Part shown: positions 36,032 to 45,113 of the stretch, piece after piece | How the letters are laid out: each line of letters begins with the position of its first letter | Numbering within the stretch: the stretch's first letter is position 1 | Notes under the pieces: generated by a model | Told to the model about the DNA's origin: nothing | Database searches by the model: none | Seen by the model: only the letters and a program-made list of their open reading frames with translations | Made by a program: the position numbers and the translations under genes | From: DASTFP01 sp963744345 | Lineage (GTDB): Bacteria > Verrucomicrobiota > Verrucomicrobiia > Chthoniobacterales > Terrimicrobiaceae | Direction of reading: 5' to 3' | Assembly: GCA_963744345.1 (NCBI GenBank) | Contig: CAVUTD010000029.1 | Span: forward strand, 124,001-188,000 | Length of the DNA: 64,000 nt

Positions 36032-37267
36032 TCAAACTCCTCGGAGCACGGTGGCCTTTGCGACCCGCCCAAGGGCGACGATAAATGCCGCGGTGCGCCA
36101 AGTGAGGTTTCGCTGCTTCTTCAACTTCCGCACGGTGGCGTAGCTACTGGTCATGATGTGCTTGAGCCGGTTATTGACCTCTTCCTCAGTCCACCGCAGA
36201 CATTGGATATTCTGCGCCCATTCAAAATAACTCACGGTAACCCCTCCCGCGTTGGCGAGAATGTCAGGGATGACCGGAATTCCTCGTTGATTCAGGATTT
36301 CATCGGCCTCGGGATCAGTGGGCGCGTTGGCGGCCTCGATAATGGCCTTCGCCTGCACATTCTGGGCAATATCGGGCGTGAGCACGCCGCCGAGCGCCGC
36401 AGGAACAAGGATGTCCGCCCGCATCACGAGGACCTCCTCATTAGCAATGTGCGAGACCTGGTCGGCATCATATTGCGCAAGTGGGCGGCGCAAGCGCGCG
36501 AAATCCGCCAACCCGGATATGTCAAGACCTCTGGGGCATTCGATTCCGCCCGAGGCATCGCTCACCGCAACGATCTTTGCGCCGAACCGATGCGCAATCA
36601 TCGCAACGAACCAGCCGACGTTGCCGAAGCCTTGGATGGCGATTTGAGCACCTTCAAGCGTTGAGCCGCAGTCTTTTAAAAACTTTTCAGCAACAAGAAC
36701 GACCCCACGTCCGGTCGCAGCCTCACGGCCTTCGCTACCATGGAGGTCGAGGGGCTTGCCGGTGACCGCCGCAGGCGAGAAGCCGTGGATCCTCGAGTAT
36801 TCGTCCATGACCCACGCCATCACCTGAGCGTTCGTATTAACGTCCGGCGCCGGGATATCTCTTTGGGGCCCGATTTCCGCTCCGAGGCGCTGAACGAATT
36901 TGCGAGTCATTCGCTCTATCTCGCCTGAGGAAAGCTCCGTGGGATCCACCGCGATGCCGCCTTTGGCACCCCCGAAGGGGACATTCACGAGCGCCGTTTT
37001 CCAAGTCATCAGCGATGCCAGAGCGCGCACTTCGTCCGCATCGACGGCAGGGTGAAAGCGCAGGCCTCCCTTCATCGGGCCGCGCGCGGAATTGTGCTGG
37101 ATGCGATAGCCGGCGAACACCGCCAATTCTCCATTGTCCCGCTCAATGGGAACGGTAACGTGATGTTCCCCTTCAGGCGTGAGCAGGAGGCGCTCAACCC
37201 GCGCGCCAAGTTCCATCGTTCGAGAGGCCTCAAGAATGTAGTGATTGGTCTGTTCAAAAGGGGTCAT
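36032..37267 (-). CDS. gdhA: Glutamate dehydrogenase (Glu/Leu/Phe/Val family)
   Basis: Interconverts glutamate and 2-oxoglutarate plus ammonia. The 411 residues match the catabolic hexameric class (about 420). Substrate-site residues are in PMKGGLRFHP and VPFGGAKGGIAVDP, the second with the catalytic Lys region. The Rossmann part contains IAIQGFGNVGWFVAM. The C-terminal half includes AIIEAANAPTDPEAD. Start ATG 37267. The cNMP-binding protein follows after 13 bases on the same transcript. Leucine or phenylalanine dehydrogenase activity is less likely given the length and motif wording. Confidence 0.92.
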   Translation of the reverse strand: MTPFEQTNHYILEASRTMELGARVERLLLTPEGEHHVTVPIERDNGELAVFAGYRIQHNSARGPMKGGLRFHPAVDADEVRALASLMTWKTALVNVPFGGAKGGIAVDPTELSSGEIERMTRKFVQRLGAEIGPQRDIPAPDVNTNAQVMAWVMDEYSRIHGFSPAAVTGKPLDLHGSEGREAATGRGVVLVAEKFLKDCGSTLEGAQIAIQGFGNVGWFVAMIAHRFGAKIVAVSDASGGIECPRGLDISGLADFARLRRPLAQYDADQVSHIANEEVLVMRADILVPAALGGVLTPDIAQNVQAKAIIEAANAPTDPEADEILNQRGIPVIPDILANAGGVTVSYFEWAQNIQCLRWTEEEVNNRLKHIMTSSYATVRKLKKQRNLTWRTAAFIVALGRVAKATVLRGV

Positions 37268-37394
37268 CCGTGCCTCCGTGCAATCGGCTCATCCCTAGAC
37301 TACGATTTCTCGACCGGCAAGCTGTGAAGTCGCCGGCTTGCGGACACTTCAACAAAAGAGGCTGCGTCACTGCGGGTCGTGGTATCATGAGAGG

Positions 37395-38111
37395 ATGAAG
37401 TTCTGGATTGGGACCTCAGGTTTTCAGTACCCCGAATGGAGAGGAGTCTTTTATCCCGAAAAGCTACCAGCCTCCAAAATGCTGCCATTTTACGCGGAGC
37501 GATTTCCCACGACGGAGATCAACTACACCTTTCGCAGGACGCCAAGCGGCAAGACCATTGAGAGCTGGTACGAGCTGACTCCAGAACAGTTCGCCTTCAG
37601 TTTGAAAGCGCCGCAACGCGTCACCCACTTTGCCCAACTGCGAAACTGCGCCGAAGCTCTGAAGTACTTCTTCGGGGTCATCCAAGGCTTGGATAACAAG
37701 CTCGGCCCGCTGCTTTTCCAATTGCCCCCTTCCTTCAAGAAAGACGCGCAGATCTTGAACGCTTTCCTGAATGAGCTGCCCCGCGGGCTCCGTGCCGCGT
37801 TCGAGTTTCGCCACGATTCCTGGTTCGAGAAAGAGATTTTCGAAAGCCTTGGCGCGCATAATGCGGCCCTCTGCCTCGCTGAAAGCGAAAAGCTCACTAC
37901 GCCCACTGTAGCGACAGCGGGCTTCGGCTATCTGCGCTTGCGCCGCGAAGACTACACGGCAACCGACATTGCCCGCTGGTCGGAATTCTTGCGTTCGAAC
38001 GACGGCAACTGGAGCGAAGCGTTCGTTTACTTTAAACACGAAGAACGTGGGGAGGGACCTCGGCTCGCTACCGAGATGATCAACGTCCTAAACTCTGATC
38101 GTTCTCGGTGA
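37395..38111 (+). CDS. DUF72 family protein (YecE-like)
   Basis: A 238-residue TIM-barrel-like protein of the DUF72 family. It begins MKFWIGTSGFQYPEWRGVFY, the family's defining start, followed by FPTTEINYTFRR, FSLKAPQRVTH and GPLLFQLPPSF. Near the end GFGYLRLRRED and FVYFKHEE are typical. The start at 37395 is chosen because it matches the family N-terminus and has GAGAGG upstream; an in-frame ATG at 37338 adds 19 unconserved residues. The biochemical function of the family is not established. Confidence 0.9.
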   Translation: MKFWIGTSGFQYPEWRGVFYPEKLPASKMLPFYAERFPTTEINYTFRRTPSGKTIESWYELTPEQFAFSLKAPQRVTHFAQLRNCAEALKYFFGVIQGLDNKLGPLLFQLPPSFKKDAQILNAFLNELPRGLRAAFEFRHDSWFEKEIFESLGAHNAALCLAESEKLTTPTVATAGFGYLRLRREDYTATDIARWSEFLRSNDGNWSEAFVYFKHEERGEGPRLATEMINVLNSDRSR

Positions 38112-38269
38112 TTGCCTACCCGCTCAGACTCAGATCGCTCTCTGCCAATGCCGGGGCCGCACATCGTCGTGAGCTTTTTCAAGCTTGCTGTTAGGTTTTG
38201 CGATAAGACTTGCCAGCGGAAAGCGAATTTTCGAGATTGAGGCCATGGCTCGATGCTTCTGAACCTTCT

Positions 38270-38647
38270 ATGCTCACGAGAACGACCCCCAACTGGATGA
38301 GAGCATCATTCGCCGTTGTCATATCGCTGCTTCTTTGGGACGTCGCCGGCATCAACGCAGCTCCACCGTCGCTCTTCTATTCGGTTTTGGCGGTTAATAT
38401 GAGCAAAGAAGATTCTTTGAAAAGGGCGTATGCGGCGGTTGCAAGCGAGGTCCAAGGAAAAATCATGAAGCGCTCCGACGACGTTGCGCTTGTCAATGAG
38501 GAGTACAACCTCGCGGTGTATTGCCGGAAGGTCGACAACAAGAAAACTCTTGCCATCATTATTGTCGCGCACAATGCGAGCTTCGATAAGGCTAAGGGAC
38601 TCGCCCTGAATATCCGGCGCGGAATGGAGACGGGTATCTTCGAGTAG
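38270..38647 (+). CDS. Small exported protein of unknown function
   Basis: From ATG 38270 (125 residues) it begins with a signal-peptide-like segment (WMRASFAVVISLLLWDVAG, Ala-rich cleavage region). A roughly 85-residue domain follows, with SKEDSLKRAYAAVASEVQG and AIIIVAHNASFDKAKGLAL. An in-frame frame from 38210 adds 20 residues before the signal and is less likely. No family recognised. The compact alpha/beta composition and codon use look like a real gene. Confidence 0.55.
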   Translation: MLTRTTPNWMRASFAVVISLLLWDVAGINAAPPSLFYSVLAVNMSKEDSLKRAYAAVASEVQGKIMKRSDDVALVNEEYNLAVYCRKVDNKKTLAIIIVAHNASFDKAKGLALNIRRGMETGIFE

Positions 38648-38789
38648 AATTGTTCAGGTCGCAAAGCAAGGTCTTCGAGTTTCTCCGGCGGTGACGTCAC
38701 TTAGAAGCTCTCCGAGGTGTTGTTGGAGGTCGCGCGAAACTCGGCGAGATAAGTTGCTATCCGGCTGAGCAGATCGTAGAGAAAGGACA

Positions 38790-40486
38790 ATGGAGCGGCG
38801 ATGGATCTTTCCCTCCTCCGACGGAGATTTCGCCATCAACCGTCTCAGCAGCGAGCTAAATATTCCGCCGTTTCTCGCGCGAATCCTGATTCGTAACGGG
38901 TTCAGCGAACTCGAGGCAGCCACGGCATTTCTTGAGCCCCGGCTAAGAAGGCTGGCAGATCCCTTCCTCCTTCCTGAAATGGAGAAGGCCACCGATCGTA
39001 TCCGGCACGCGATCCAAACTGGTGAAGGGATTGTTCTTTATGGCGACTACGATGTGGATGGGGTCGCCTCCCTGGCACTGCTGCAACGTACCTGACGATT
39101 GTCGGTGGGAAGGTGACCTGCTTCCTACCGCTGCGTGCTCAGGAAGGTTATGGCTTGAGTGCGCCGGCCGTTGAACGCTGCTTCGCGGAGCAGTCGCCCA
39201 AACTTCTCATCGCGGTGGACTGTGGAACCAATTCCGCCTCGGAAGTCACAAATATCCGCAAGCGTGGCGCTGATGTTATCATTCTCGACCACCACGAAAT
39301 TTCCGGCGCCCGTCCTGACTGCGCAGCGCTGGTAAATCCCAAAACAAGCGATGGTTTTCACTACCTTTGCAGTGCCGGCGTTGCCTTCAAAGTGATTCAC
39401 TCCCTGCTGAAGCAGGCACGCGAACCCCGAATCGACCTCAAGGAATATCTGGATATCGTGGCGCTCGCGACACTTGCTGATCTTGTGCCGCTTATCGGTG
39501 AGAACCGCATCTTCGTCCATCGCGGGCTTCAGCAACTTGCGAAAACTCGTTGGCCGGGACTTGCCGCATTGATGACGGTCGCCCATGTGCGCCCTCCAAT
39601 CCGCGGAAGCGACGTGGGCTTTCGTTTGGCACCCCGCATCAATGCCGCTGGACGACTCGGCACAGCCCTCGAGTCGCTTCGGTTGCTCTTGTGCGATGAT
39701 CCTGCGGAAGCAAAGCAACTGGCCGAAAGCCTGGATCGTCAAAATTCTGAACGCCAAAGCGTTGAACGTGCACTCATCGCCGACGTCGAGCGATGGGTTG
39801 AGCGATACTACGATCCACAAAACCATGCCAGCATTGTGGCTGGACGCGCTGAATGGCATCACGGAGTGCTGGGGATCGTCGCTGCCCGGATCATGCAAAG
39901 ACATCATCGACCCACGTTGCTGGTCGGCTTTGACGAGAGCGGTCTCGGCAAGGGCAGCGGACGCAGCATCGAAGGACTCTCGCTGGTCGACACGCTACGG
40001 CAATGCGCTTGCCATTTGGAAAAGTTCGGCGGGCATGAAATGGCTGCCGGTGTTACCGTTCACCAAGATCGATTTGAAGAGTTCCGCCGGGCGTTTGAGA
40101 TTTCCGCACGCGAAAGAGTGAATGTCGAGATTCTCACGCCCAAATTGCGAGTCGATGCCGAGCTGTCGGTTGCAGACATCTCGCACTCGGTTGTCGAAAT
40201 GCAGCAGTTCCTTGAGCCTTACGGCATGGGAAATTCGCAACCCATTTTTGCCGCCCGAATGGTCACGCCAGCGGCGACGCCGCGCGTGCTCAACGAGAAA
40301 CATCTCCGGCTGGATTTTCGCGCTGGGAATCGGTTTGTGCATGGCATTTTATTCCGGGGCGCAGAAGAAAGCCTTCCTCAACCCCCGTGGGACATCGCCT
40401 TCACTGTGGAGCGCGATGAGTTCAATGGATACGTGCAGGCACAGATGCAGATCGTTGCCCTTCGTTCCGCAGCTTGCCAGACCTAA
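38790..40486 (+). pseudogene. recJ: Single-strand DNA exonuclease RecJ, frameshifted
   Basis: 5'-3' single-strand exonuclease of the DHH family used in recombination and mismatch repair. The first frame (38790-39095) has the N-terminal region and DHH motif I YGDYDVDGVASL, then stops. The other frame resumes YLTIVGGKVTCFLPLRA and includes the DHH motif ILDHHEISG, GFRLAPRINAAGRLG and the GGHEMAAGVTV block of the DHHA1 domain. One missing base at about 39089 explains the break. The joined 565-residue protein has normal length and all metal ligands. RecJ is normally maintained, so a sequence error is the simpler reading. Confidence 0.88.
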
Positions 40487-40665
40487 AAAAAGGAGTTTTG
40501 CTCAACGGACGCGAATATTTCCGGCAACGCGAAGCGAACTCCTCCCGAGGTTGCCGATGCATGAGTGGTCGCCAACCTCTGCAAACCTCCGACGGGGTTC
40601 CAACGTGAAAAACAACAGTTCGACGCTGCCACACTCTGGCCGCACTACTGGTCAAATTGCTTTAG

Positions 40666-43350
40666 ATGAATTCTCTCCTGCTGTCGCCTGAGACACAGCT
40701 TGGTGATGTCGAGTGGATCCCGCGCAACCGGTTGGTCCCACTTGCCCGTCTGGGGCTTTCCACGCTCGGTGATCTCATCAAACACTATCCAAGCAGATAC
40801 GAAGATCGGAGAAGATTTGACCGCTTCCCCGATGGCGAGATGGAGCATCCGGCGTGTCTTTTCGGTCTTGTCACCAAAACTTCCCTTAAGCGCATCGGTG
40901 GCTGGCGGCGAATGTTTGAGATGACGTTGGAAAACGAGTCCGGCGGGGTCTTCAGCCAGCCGTTGACATGTCGCTGGTTCAACATGCCCTACATTCAGAA
41001 AATGATCGCTGTCGGCCATCACCTCGTCGTCTTCGGCCGTCCGAAGAAGCGAGGCCGACAGATCGTCATTGACCATCCCGAGTTTGAAATCGTGGAAGAG
41101 GATGAGGAGATCTCCATCCATATGAATCGAATCGCGCCAGTGCATCCCGCCGGCGATGGCGTATCCCCGCGGCTGCTGAGAAGGTTGATTTTCCAAGCGC
41201 TCACTCAAGCTGATCTCGATGCGGTTCCTCATCTGTTGACCTCATCCACGTCGCAGTCGGTGCGCGATATCCATTTTCCACCCACTTTCGAACAGCTCGA
41301 ACTCGCGCGACGCGATTTGGTTCGGGAGGAATTCTTTGCCATTCAGCTCGTGATTCAAGCGCGACGCACGGAATGGCTGCGGCTACCGGGCGCTGCGAAA
41401 GCCGTGCAGGGACGCCTCTTCGAAAGCCTTCTGCAAACGCTTCCGTATTCCTTAACGCCATCGCAGACCGAGGTGATCGCCGAGATCCGTCGAGACCTTG
41501 CCGCGCCACGCCGGATGAATCGCCTTCTGCAAGGCGATGTCGGGTCCGGCAAGACGCTGGTCGCCCTCGCAGCGATGCTCCTGGCCGCTGAAGCAGGTTG
41601 GCGGTCCGCCTTAATGGCCCCCACGCAGATCCTGGCAGAGCAACATTACCTGAATTTCAAGCGACTTCTCGAACCCTTGGGAATTTCGATTGCGCTGCGC
41701 ACCGCCTCTCGCAACGAGGATACCGCACCGCTCCCGCTTTTCGCAAACGCGCAGGATGGGGGAGCGCACGCGTCCCCGTCCGGCAGCGGCCGGAGCGTTT
41801 CGCCGGAAACTCCTGTTCGGCGGAACGCCGAACAGCACACGCGAGACGCGTATGCTCCCCAAACGATCCGCTACGCGAAACGCAATTTGCCACATTTCAA
41901 GCGTCCGTGGGCCAAATACCTGATCACCTTCGCCACGCGAGAGCGAGCTCAGCTTTCACCCGCAAGTCGGCATCTAGTTCTTAGGGCGATCCTGCATCAA
42001 CGAATACGCTTTGAGCTTTATGCCGCCTGCGTGATGCCGGATCACGTACATCTCTTAATCGAGCCGGCAATCAAAGATCAGGATCAGGAGGGCGCGGCCC
42101 TTTTCTTTCCGCTCACCGAGATTCTCGATAGCCTCAAGTCCTTTACGGCTCATGAAATCAACAGATCGGAAAGAACCAAGGGTCCGGTTTGGGAGAAGGA
42201 ATCCTTCGATCGTCTAATCCGATCCGAGCAGGATCTACAGGAGAAGTTTTGCTACGTTATTCGAAACCCATGGGATACAGGCCTCGTCAACGGCGGTGAA
42301 GAGTATCCGTGGATATGGTTTCAGAGTCGGCAACAAGATACAAGTGAAGCGCACGCGACCCCGACCGGCAATTGCGCTCCGCAACTCATCATCGGCACGC
42401 ACGCGCTTCTATACGATTCGAGCGAATTCGAGAATTTTGGTTTGGTCGTCATCGACGAACAGCACAAGTTTGGCGTTTTGCAGCGGGCGCGCTTGATAGC
42501 GCGCGGAGATGCTCCGGATGTGCTGGTCATGACGGCTACGCCGATTCCGCGAACTCTCACCCAAACCCTCTATGGAGACCTCGAGGTTTCCACCCTTCGC
42601 GAAAGACCCGCCAACCGCGGCAGCGTGCTCACCGCGATCAGAGAAAAAAAAGCATTGCCTGAGATCATCGCTTTTCTTCGCAAACAACTGCATCAAGGGC
42701 AACAGGCGTACATCGTCTACCCCCTGGTGGATGACTCTGACAAGATCGCGGCGAAGTCGGCGACAGCCGAATTCGAAAAATGGAAACAACTCCTTGCTCC
42801 ACATCGCGCTGGACTTCTTCACGGCCGCATGCCCCCGCCAGAAAAAGAAGAGACCGTCGCGAAATTCCGGAGCGGAGAAATCGCCGCGCTCATCACGACG
42901 ACCGTCATTGAAGTGGGCGTCGATGTCCCTAACGCAAACGTCATGATTGTGGAAAATGCGGAGCGTTTCGGCCTCGCACAGCTGCACCAAATGCGCGGGC
43001 GCATCGGAAGAGGGGTTCACAAATCCTACTGCATCCTCGTTCATGATCCGAAGGCCGAGGAGAGTTCTCGGGAAAAGCTCAGTATCCTCGAGAAAACCTC
43101 GAACGGATTTGAAATCGCCGAGGCCGATTTCCGGATGCGCGGTCCTGGCGACCTGCTGGGCACCGCGCAAAGCGGACTGCCTCCGCTCAAGCTCGGGGAC
43201 CTCTTCCGCGACGCCGATTTGATGAAGGAGACTGCCGTTCAAGCAACTTCCCTCTTCGCCGAAGATCCGGAGCTCCAAACACCCGAGCACACCGCCTTAC
43301 GCGCCTTCCTGACGCAGTCAAAGACGAAAATCGCGACTTCGGCAAGCTAG
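40666..43350 (+). CDS. recG: ATP-dependent DNA helicase RecG with an in-frame RAYT transposase insertion
   Basis: Branch-migration helicase that remodels stalled forks and Holliday junctions. Visible parts are the wedge/OB domain (about 60-145), Walker A GDVGSGKT (290-297), motif Ia APTQILAEQH, motif II DEQH (597-600), TATPIPRTL and the domain 2 motif QMRGRIGRG. Between RTASR (345-349) and IIGTHALL (575-582) sit about 195 extra residues containing a Y1/HUH transposase domain. Its VMPDHVHLLI carries His460 and His462, and KFCYVIRNPW carries the candidate nucleophile Tyr530. The frame is unbroken across 894 codons. Subtracting the insert leaves 699 residues, the usual RecG size. Whether the helicase still works is open; the insertion falls in a surface loop between motifs Ia and II. 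Confidence 0.92.
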   Translation: MNSLLLSPETQLGDVEWIPRNRLVPLARLGLSTLGDLIKHYPSRYEDRRRFDRFPDGEMEHPACLFGLVTKTSLKRIGGWRRMFEMTLENESGGVFSQPLTCRWFNMPYIQKMIAVGHHLVVFGRPKKRGRQIVIDHPEFEIVEEDEEISIHMNRIAPVHPAGDGVSPRLLRRLIFQALTQADLDAVPHLLTSSTSQSVRDIHFPPTFEQLELARRDLVREEFFAIQLVIQARRTEWLRLPGAAKAVQGRLFESLLQTLPYSLTPSQTEVIAEIRRDLAAPRRMNRLLQGDVGSGKTLVALAAMLLAAEAGWRSALMAPTQILAEQHYLNFKRLLEPLGISIALRTASRNEDTAPLPLFANAQDGGAHASPSGSGRSVSPETPVRRNAEQHTRDAYAPQTIRYAKRNLPHFKRPWAKYLITFATRERAQLSPASRHLVLRAILHQRIRFELYAACVMPDHVHLLIEPAIKDQDQEGAALFFPLTEILDSLKSFTAHEINRSERTKGPVWEKESFDRLIRSEQDLQEKFCYVIRNPWDTGLVNGGEEYPWIWFQSRQQDTSEAHATPTGNCAPQLIIGTHALLYDSSEFENFGLVVIDEQHKFGVLQRARLIARGDAPDVLVMTATPIPRTLTQTLYGDLEVSTLRERPANRGSVLTAIREKKALPEIIAFLRKQLHQGQQAYIVYPLVDDSDKIAAKSATAEFEKWKQLLAPHRAGLLHGRMPPPEKEETVAKFRSGEIAALITTTVIEVGVDVPNANVMIVENAERFGLAQLHQMRGRIGRGVHKSYCILVHDPKAEESSREKLSILEKTSNGFEIAEADFRMRGPGDLLGTAQSGLPPLKLGDLFRDADLMKETAVQATSLFAEDPELQTPEHTALRAFLTQSKTKIATSAS
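41759..41860. repeat. Composite REP-like palindrome at the left end of the RAYT unit
   Basis: Outer arms: 41759-41774 (GGGGAGCGCACGCGTC) pair with 41845-41860 (GACGCGTATGCTCCCC), 14 of 16 positions complementary. Inside are two hairpins. CCGGC-AGCG-GCCGG is at 41780-41793, and a perfect 10-base stem with a GAA loop is at 41813-41835 (arm CTGTTCGGCG). Two REP-like units in opposite orientation is the layout of a REPIN. The whole structure is translated as part of recG. Confidence 0.75.
41763..41785 (+). repeat. Left copy of the 23-base direct repeat flanking the RAYT
   Basis: AGCGCACGCGTCCCCGTCCG plus GCA. It encodes the AHASPSG part of the recG product and overlaps the outer arm of the composite palindrome. 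It differs from the right copy (42348-42370) at two positions, both T to A. Confidence 0.75.
42348..42370 (+). repeat. Right copy of the 23-base direct repeat flanking the RAYT
   Basis: AGCGCACGCGACCCCGACCG plus GCA. It encodes AHATPTG, after which RecG sequence resumes (CAPQLIIGTHALL). Both copies are in the same codon phase, so excision between them would leave recG in frame. Confidence 0.75.
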
Positions 43351-43397
43351 TTTGCCCCTTGATTTCCGCGGCCGAAGGTTTATCGGTTTGCGACAAA

Positions 43398-44768
43398 ATG
43401 GCGCTTCCCCATACCCTGCTAGTGGTGGACGACGAGAAGAACACTCGCGACGGTCTGCGCGATGCCTTGGAAGATCACTATGAAGTTTACGTTGCTGGGG
43501 ACATTGCAGGCGCTTTGGCGGTACTAGAGACCGATCCCGTCGATGTAGCGATCACCGATTTACGTCTTGGCGCTGAGAACGGGATGGAGTTGATGGAGAA
43601 GGCGCTCAAGCTGGCCAAGCCTCCAATTTGCATCATGATGACGGCTTACGGCTCTGTCGATACAGCGGTCGAGGCGATGAAGCGGGGGGCTTACGATTTC
43701 GTGACAAAGCCAGTTAACATCGACCGTCTTGAGATGCTCATCCAGCGTGCCTTACGTGAACGTGACACTCGGCGAGAAAATGCAGAGCTTCGGCAGCAGG
43801 TCAGCCGTCGAGTAGGCCTGGAAAGCATGATCGGCCAATCGTCTGTGATGGTCGAAGTTTTCGAGACGATCAAGCAGGTTGCTCCTTCGCGCGCCACGGT
43901 GCTCCTCCAAGGTGAGACGGGGACGGGAAAAGAACTCGCTGCCCACGCCATTCACGCGCTCAGTACGCGCGCCTCGAAAAAGCTCATCGCGGTGCATTGC
44001 AAAGCGTTTTCTCCTCAACTCCTCGAGAGCGAGCTTTTCGGGCATGAGCGTGGCGCATTCACCGGCGCCTTCGAGCGGCGGATAGGCCGCTTCGAGCAGG
44101 CTTCGGGAGGAACTCTGTTCCTCGATGAGATCGGTGAGCTCGACGAAAACACGCAGGTAAAAATTCTTCGTGTGCTCGGTGAGCGTACCTTCGAACGAGT
44201 GGGCGGCAACCAGACGTTGCGCGCAGACGTCCGCCTCGTCGCCGCGACCAATAAGGATCTCTCCACGCTCGTGGCCGAGGGAAAGTTCAGGGACGATCTT
44301 TACTTTCGCCTGAATGTCGTCCCTATCACAATGCCCCCGCTGCGCAGCCGGAGGGAGGATATACCCCTCCTTGTTCAGGCCTTCCTCAAAGAATCTGCCA
44401 GGGAAAACGGGAAACCGCTTCGCGATCTTGCACCCGAAGCCATGGCCTGCATCCTCGCATACAGCTGGCCCGGAAACGTCCGGGAATTGCGCGCCGCTAT
44501 CGAGCATGCCGTCGTGATGTGCAGCACTCCCAGAATTGGCGTGCGTGATCTTCCTGCCGGCCTGCGCCAGCCCGTCCCCATGCAGGAAAGCCAGCCCCAG
44601 GAGACCCAAGGATTAAATTTGCAACAGACAGAGCGCAACCTTATTTTCCGTGCCCTTGAGCAGAGCGGCGGTAACCGAACAGAAGCGGCCAAAATCCTGG
44701 GGATAAGCCGCCGCACCCTGCATCGTCGTCTTAAGGAGTTAAACATCACCAAGCACACCCTCACCTAA
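43398..44768 (+). CDS. Sigma-54-dependent response regulator (NtrC family)
   Basis: A transcription activator of 456 residues from ATG 43398 (an in-frame start at 43359 adds 13 residues). The receiver domain (1-120) has VVDDEK, phospho-acceptor Asp54 in AITDLRL and Lys in VTKPVN. The AAA+ domain (about 140-370) has Walker A GETGTGKE, the sigma-54-contacting GAFTGA loop, LFLDEIGELD and the Arg-finger region REDIPLL. The C-terminal Fis-type helix-turn-helix reads GNRTEAAKILGISRRTLHRR. It should activate sigma-54 promoters when phosphorylated. The partner kinase is not in the window and the target genes are unknown. Confidence 0.93.
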   Translation: MALPHTLLVVDDEKNTRDGLRDALEDHYEVYVAGDIAGALAVLETDPVDVAITDLRLGAENGMELMEKALKLAKPPICIMMTAYGSVDTAVEAMKRGAYDFVTKPVNIDRLEMLIQRALRERDTRRENAELRQQVSRRVGLESMIGQSSVMVEVFETIKQVAPSRATVLLQGETGTGKELAAHAIHALSTRASKKLIAVHCKAFSPQLLESELFGHERGAFTGAFERRIGRFEQASGGTLFLDEIGELDENTQVKILRVLGERTFERVGGNQTLRADVRLVAATNKDLSTLVAEGKFRDDLYFRLNVVPITMPPLRSRREDIPLLVQAFLKESARENGKPLRDLAPEAMACILAYSWPGNVRELRAAIEHAVVMCSTPRIGVRDLPAGLRQPVPMQESQPQETQGLNLQQTERNLIFRALEQSGGNRTEAAKILGISRRTLHRRLKELNITKHTLT

Positions 44769-44849
44769 TGGAATCAGCCGACGTTCGCGTCCAATTAGTC
44801 GCCTCATCTTTCGCGAGCTCCGCTGGAGCAACTCGAGCATGGCTAGTTC

Positions 44850-45113
44850 ATGAGCGAAAAGAATACCGTTTCTGCTGAGGCACTCTCTATCGAGCAGGCG
44901 CTTGCGAGGTTGGAATCCCTGGTTGGGGAAATGGAAGGCGGCCGACTCTCACTGGAAGAACTGATTACCAGCTACGAAGAGGGCGTAAAGCTCGCGAGCT
45001 CATGTCAGGAAAAACTAGACGCCGCCGCCAAAAAAATTCAAATTATCTCGAAAACCGCCTCCGGCCAGACCAAGCTGGAGGACTTTCCTTTAGCTGCCGA
45101 TGAATCCACCTAA
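44850..45113 (+). CDS. xseB: Exodeoxyribonuclease VII small subunit
   Basis: Small helical subunit of the exonuclease that trims single-strand ends, 87 residues. The family core reads IEQALARLESLVGEMEGGRL, then SLEELITSYEEGVKLASSCQ, then LDAAAKKIQII. Its 3' end overlaps the dxs start by 14 bases. The xseB-dxs pairing is common in bacteria (often with ispA). The large subunit xseA is not in this window. Confidence 0.92.
   Translation: MSEKNTVSAEALSIEQALARLESLVGEMEGGRLSLEELITSYEEGVKLASSCQEKLDAAAKKIQIISKTASGQTKLEDFPLAADEST

Larger units (their letters stand above)
41763..42370 (+). mobile_element. REP-associated tyrosine transposase (RAYT) unit inside recG
   Basis: An IS200-like Y1 transposase domain lies in the recG frame. 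KRNLPHFKRPWAKYLITFAT is the usual RAYT opening, followed by the HUH pair in MPDHVHLLI and the Tyr segment CYVIRNPWDTGLV ending in EEYPWIWF. Its left end carries two nested REP-like palindromes. The unit is bounded by a 23-base direct repeat (41763-41785 and 42348-42370; 21 of 23 identical), and the distance between repeat starts is 585 bases, exactly 195 codons. No in-frame Met precedes the HUH motif, so it depends on recG for translation. An ATG at 41852 is in another frame. Confidence 0.85.

Noticed and set aside
40666..43350. Treating the recG insert as an intein
   Set aside because: No splicing motifs (N-terminal Cys/Ser block, His-Asn end) are visible; the insert instead has HUH and Tyr motifs of a Y1 transposase.
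43752..44609. A 285-codon minus-strand open frame
   Set aside because: Antisense to the NtrC-type regulator, with no recognisable sequence.
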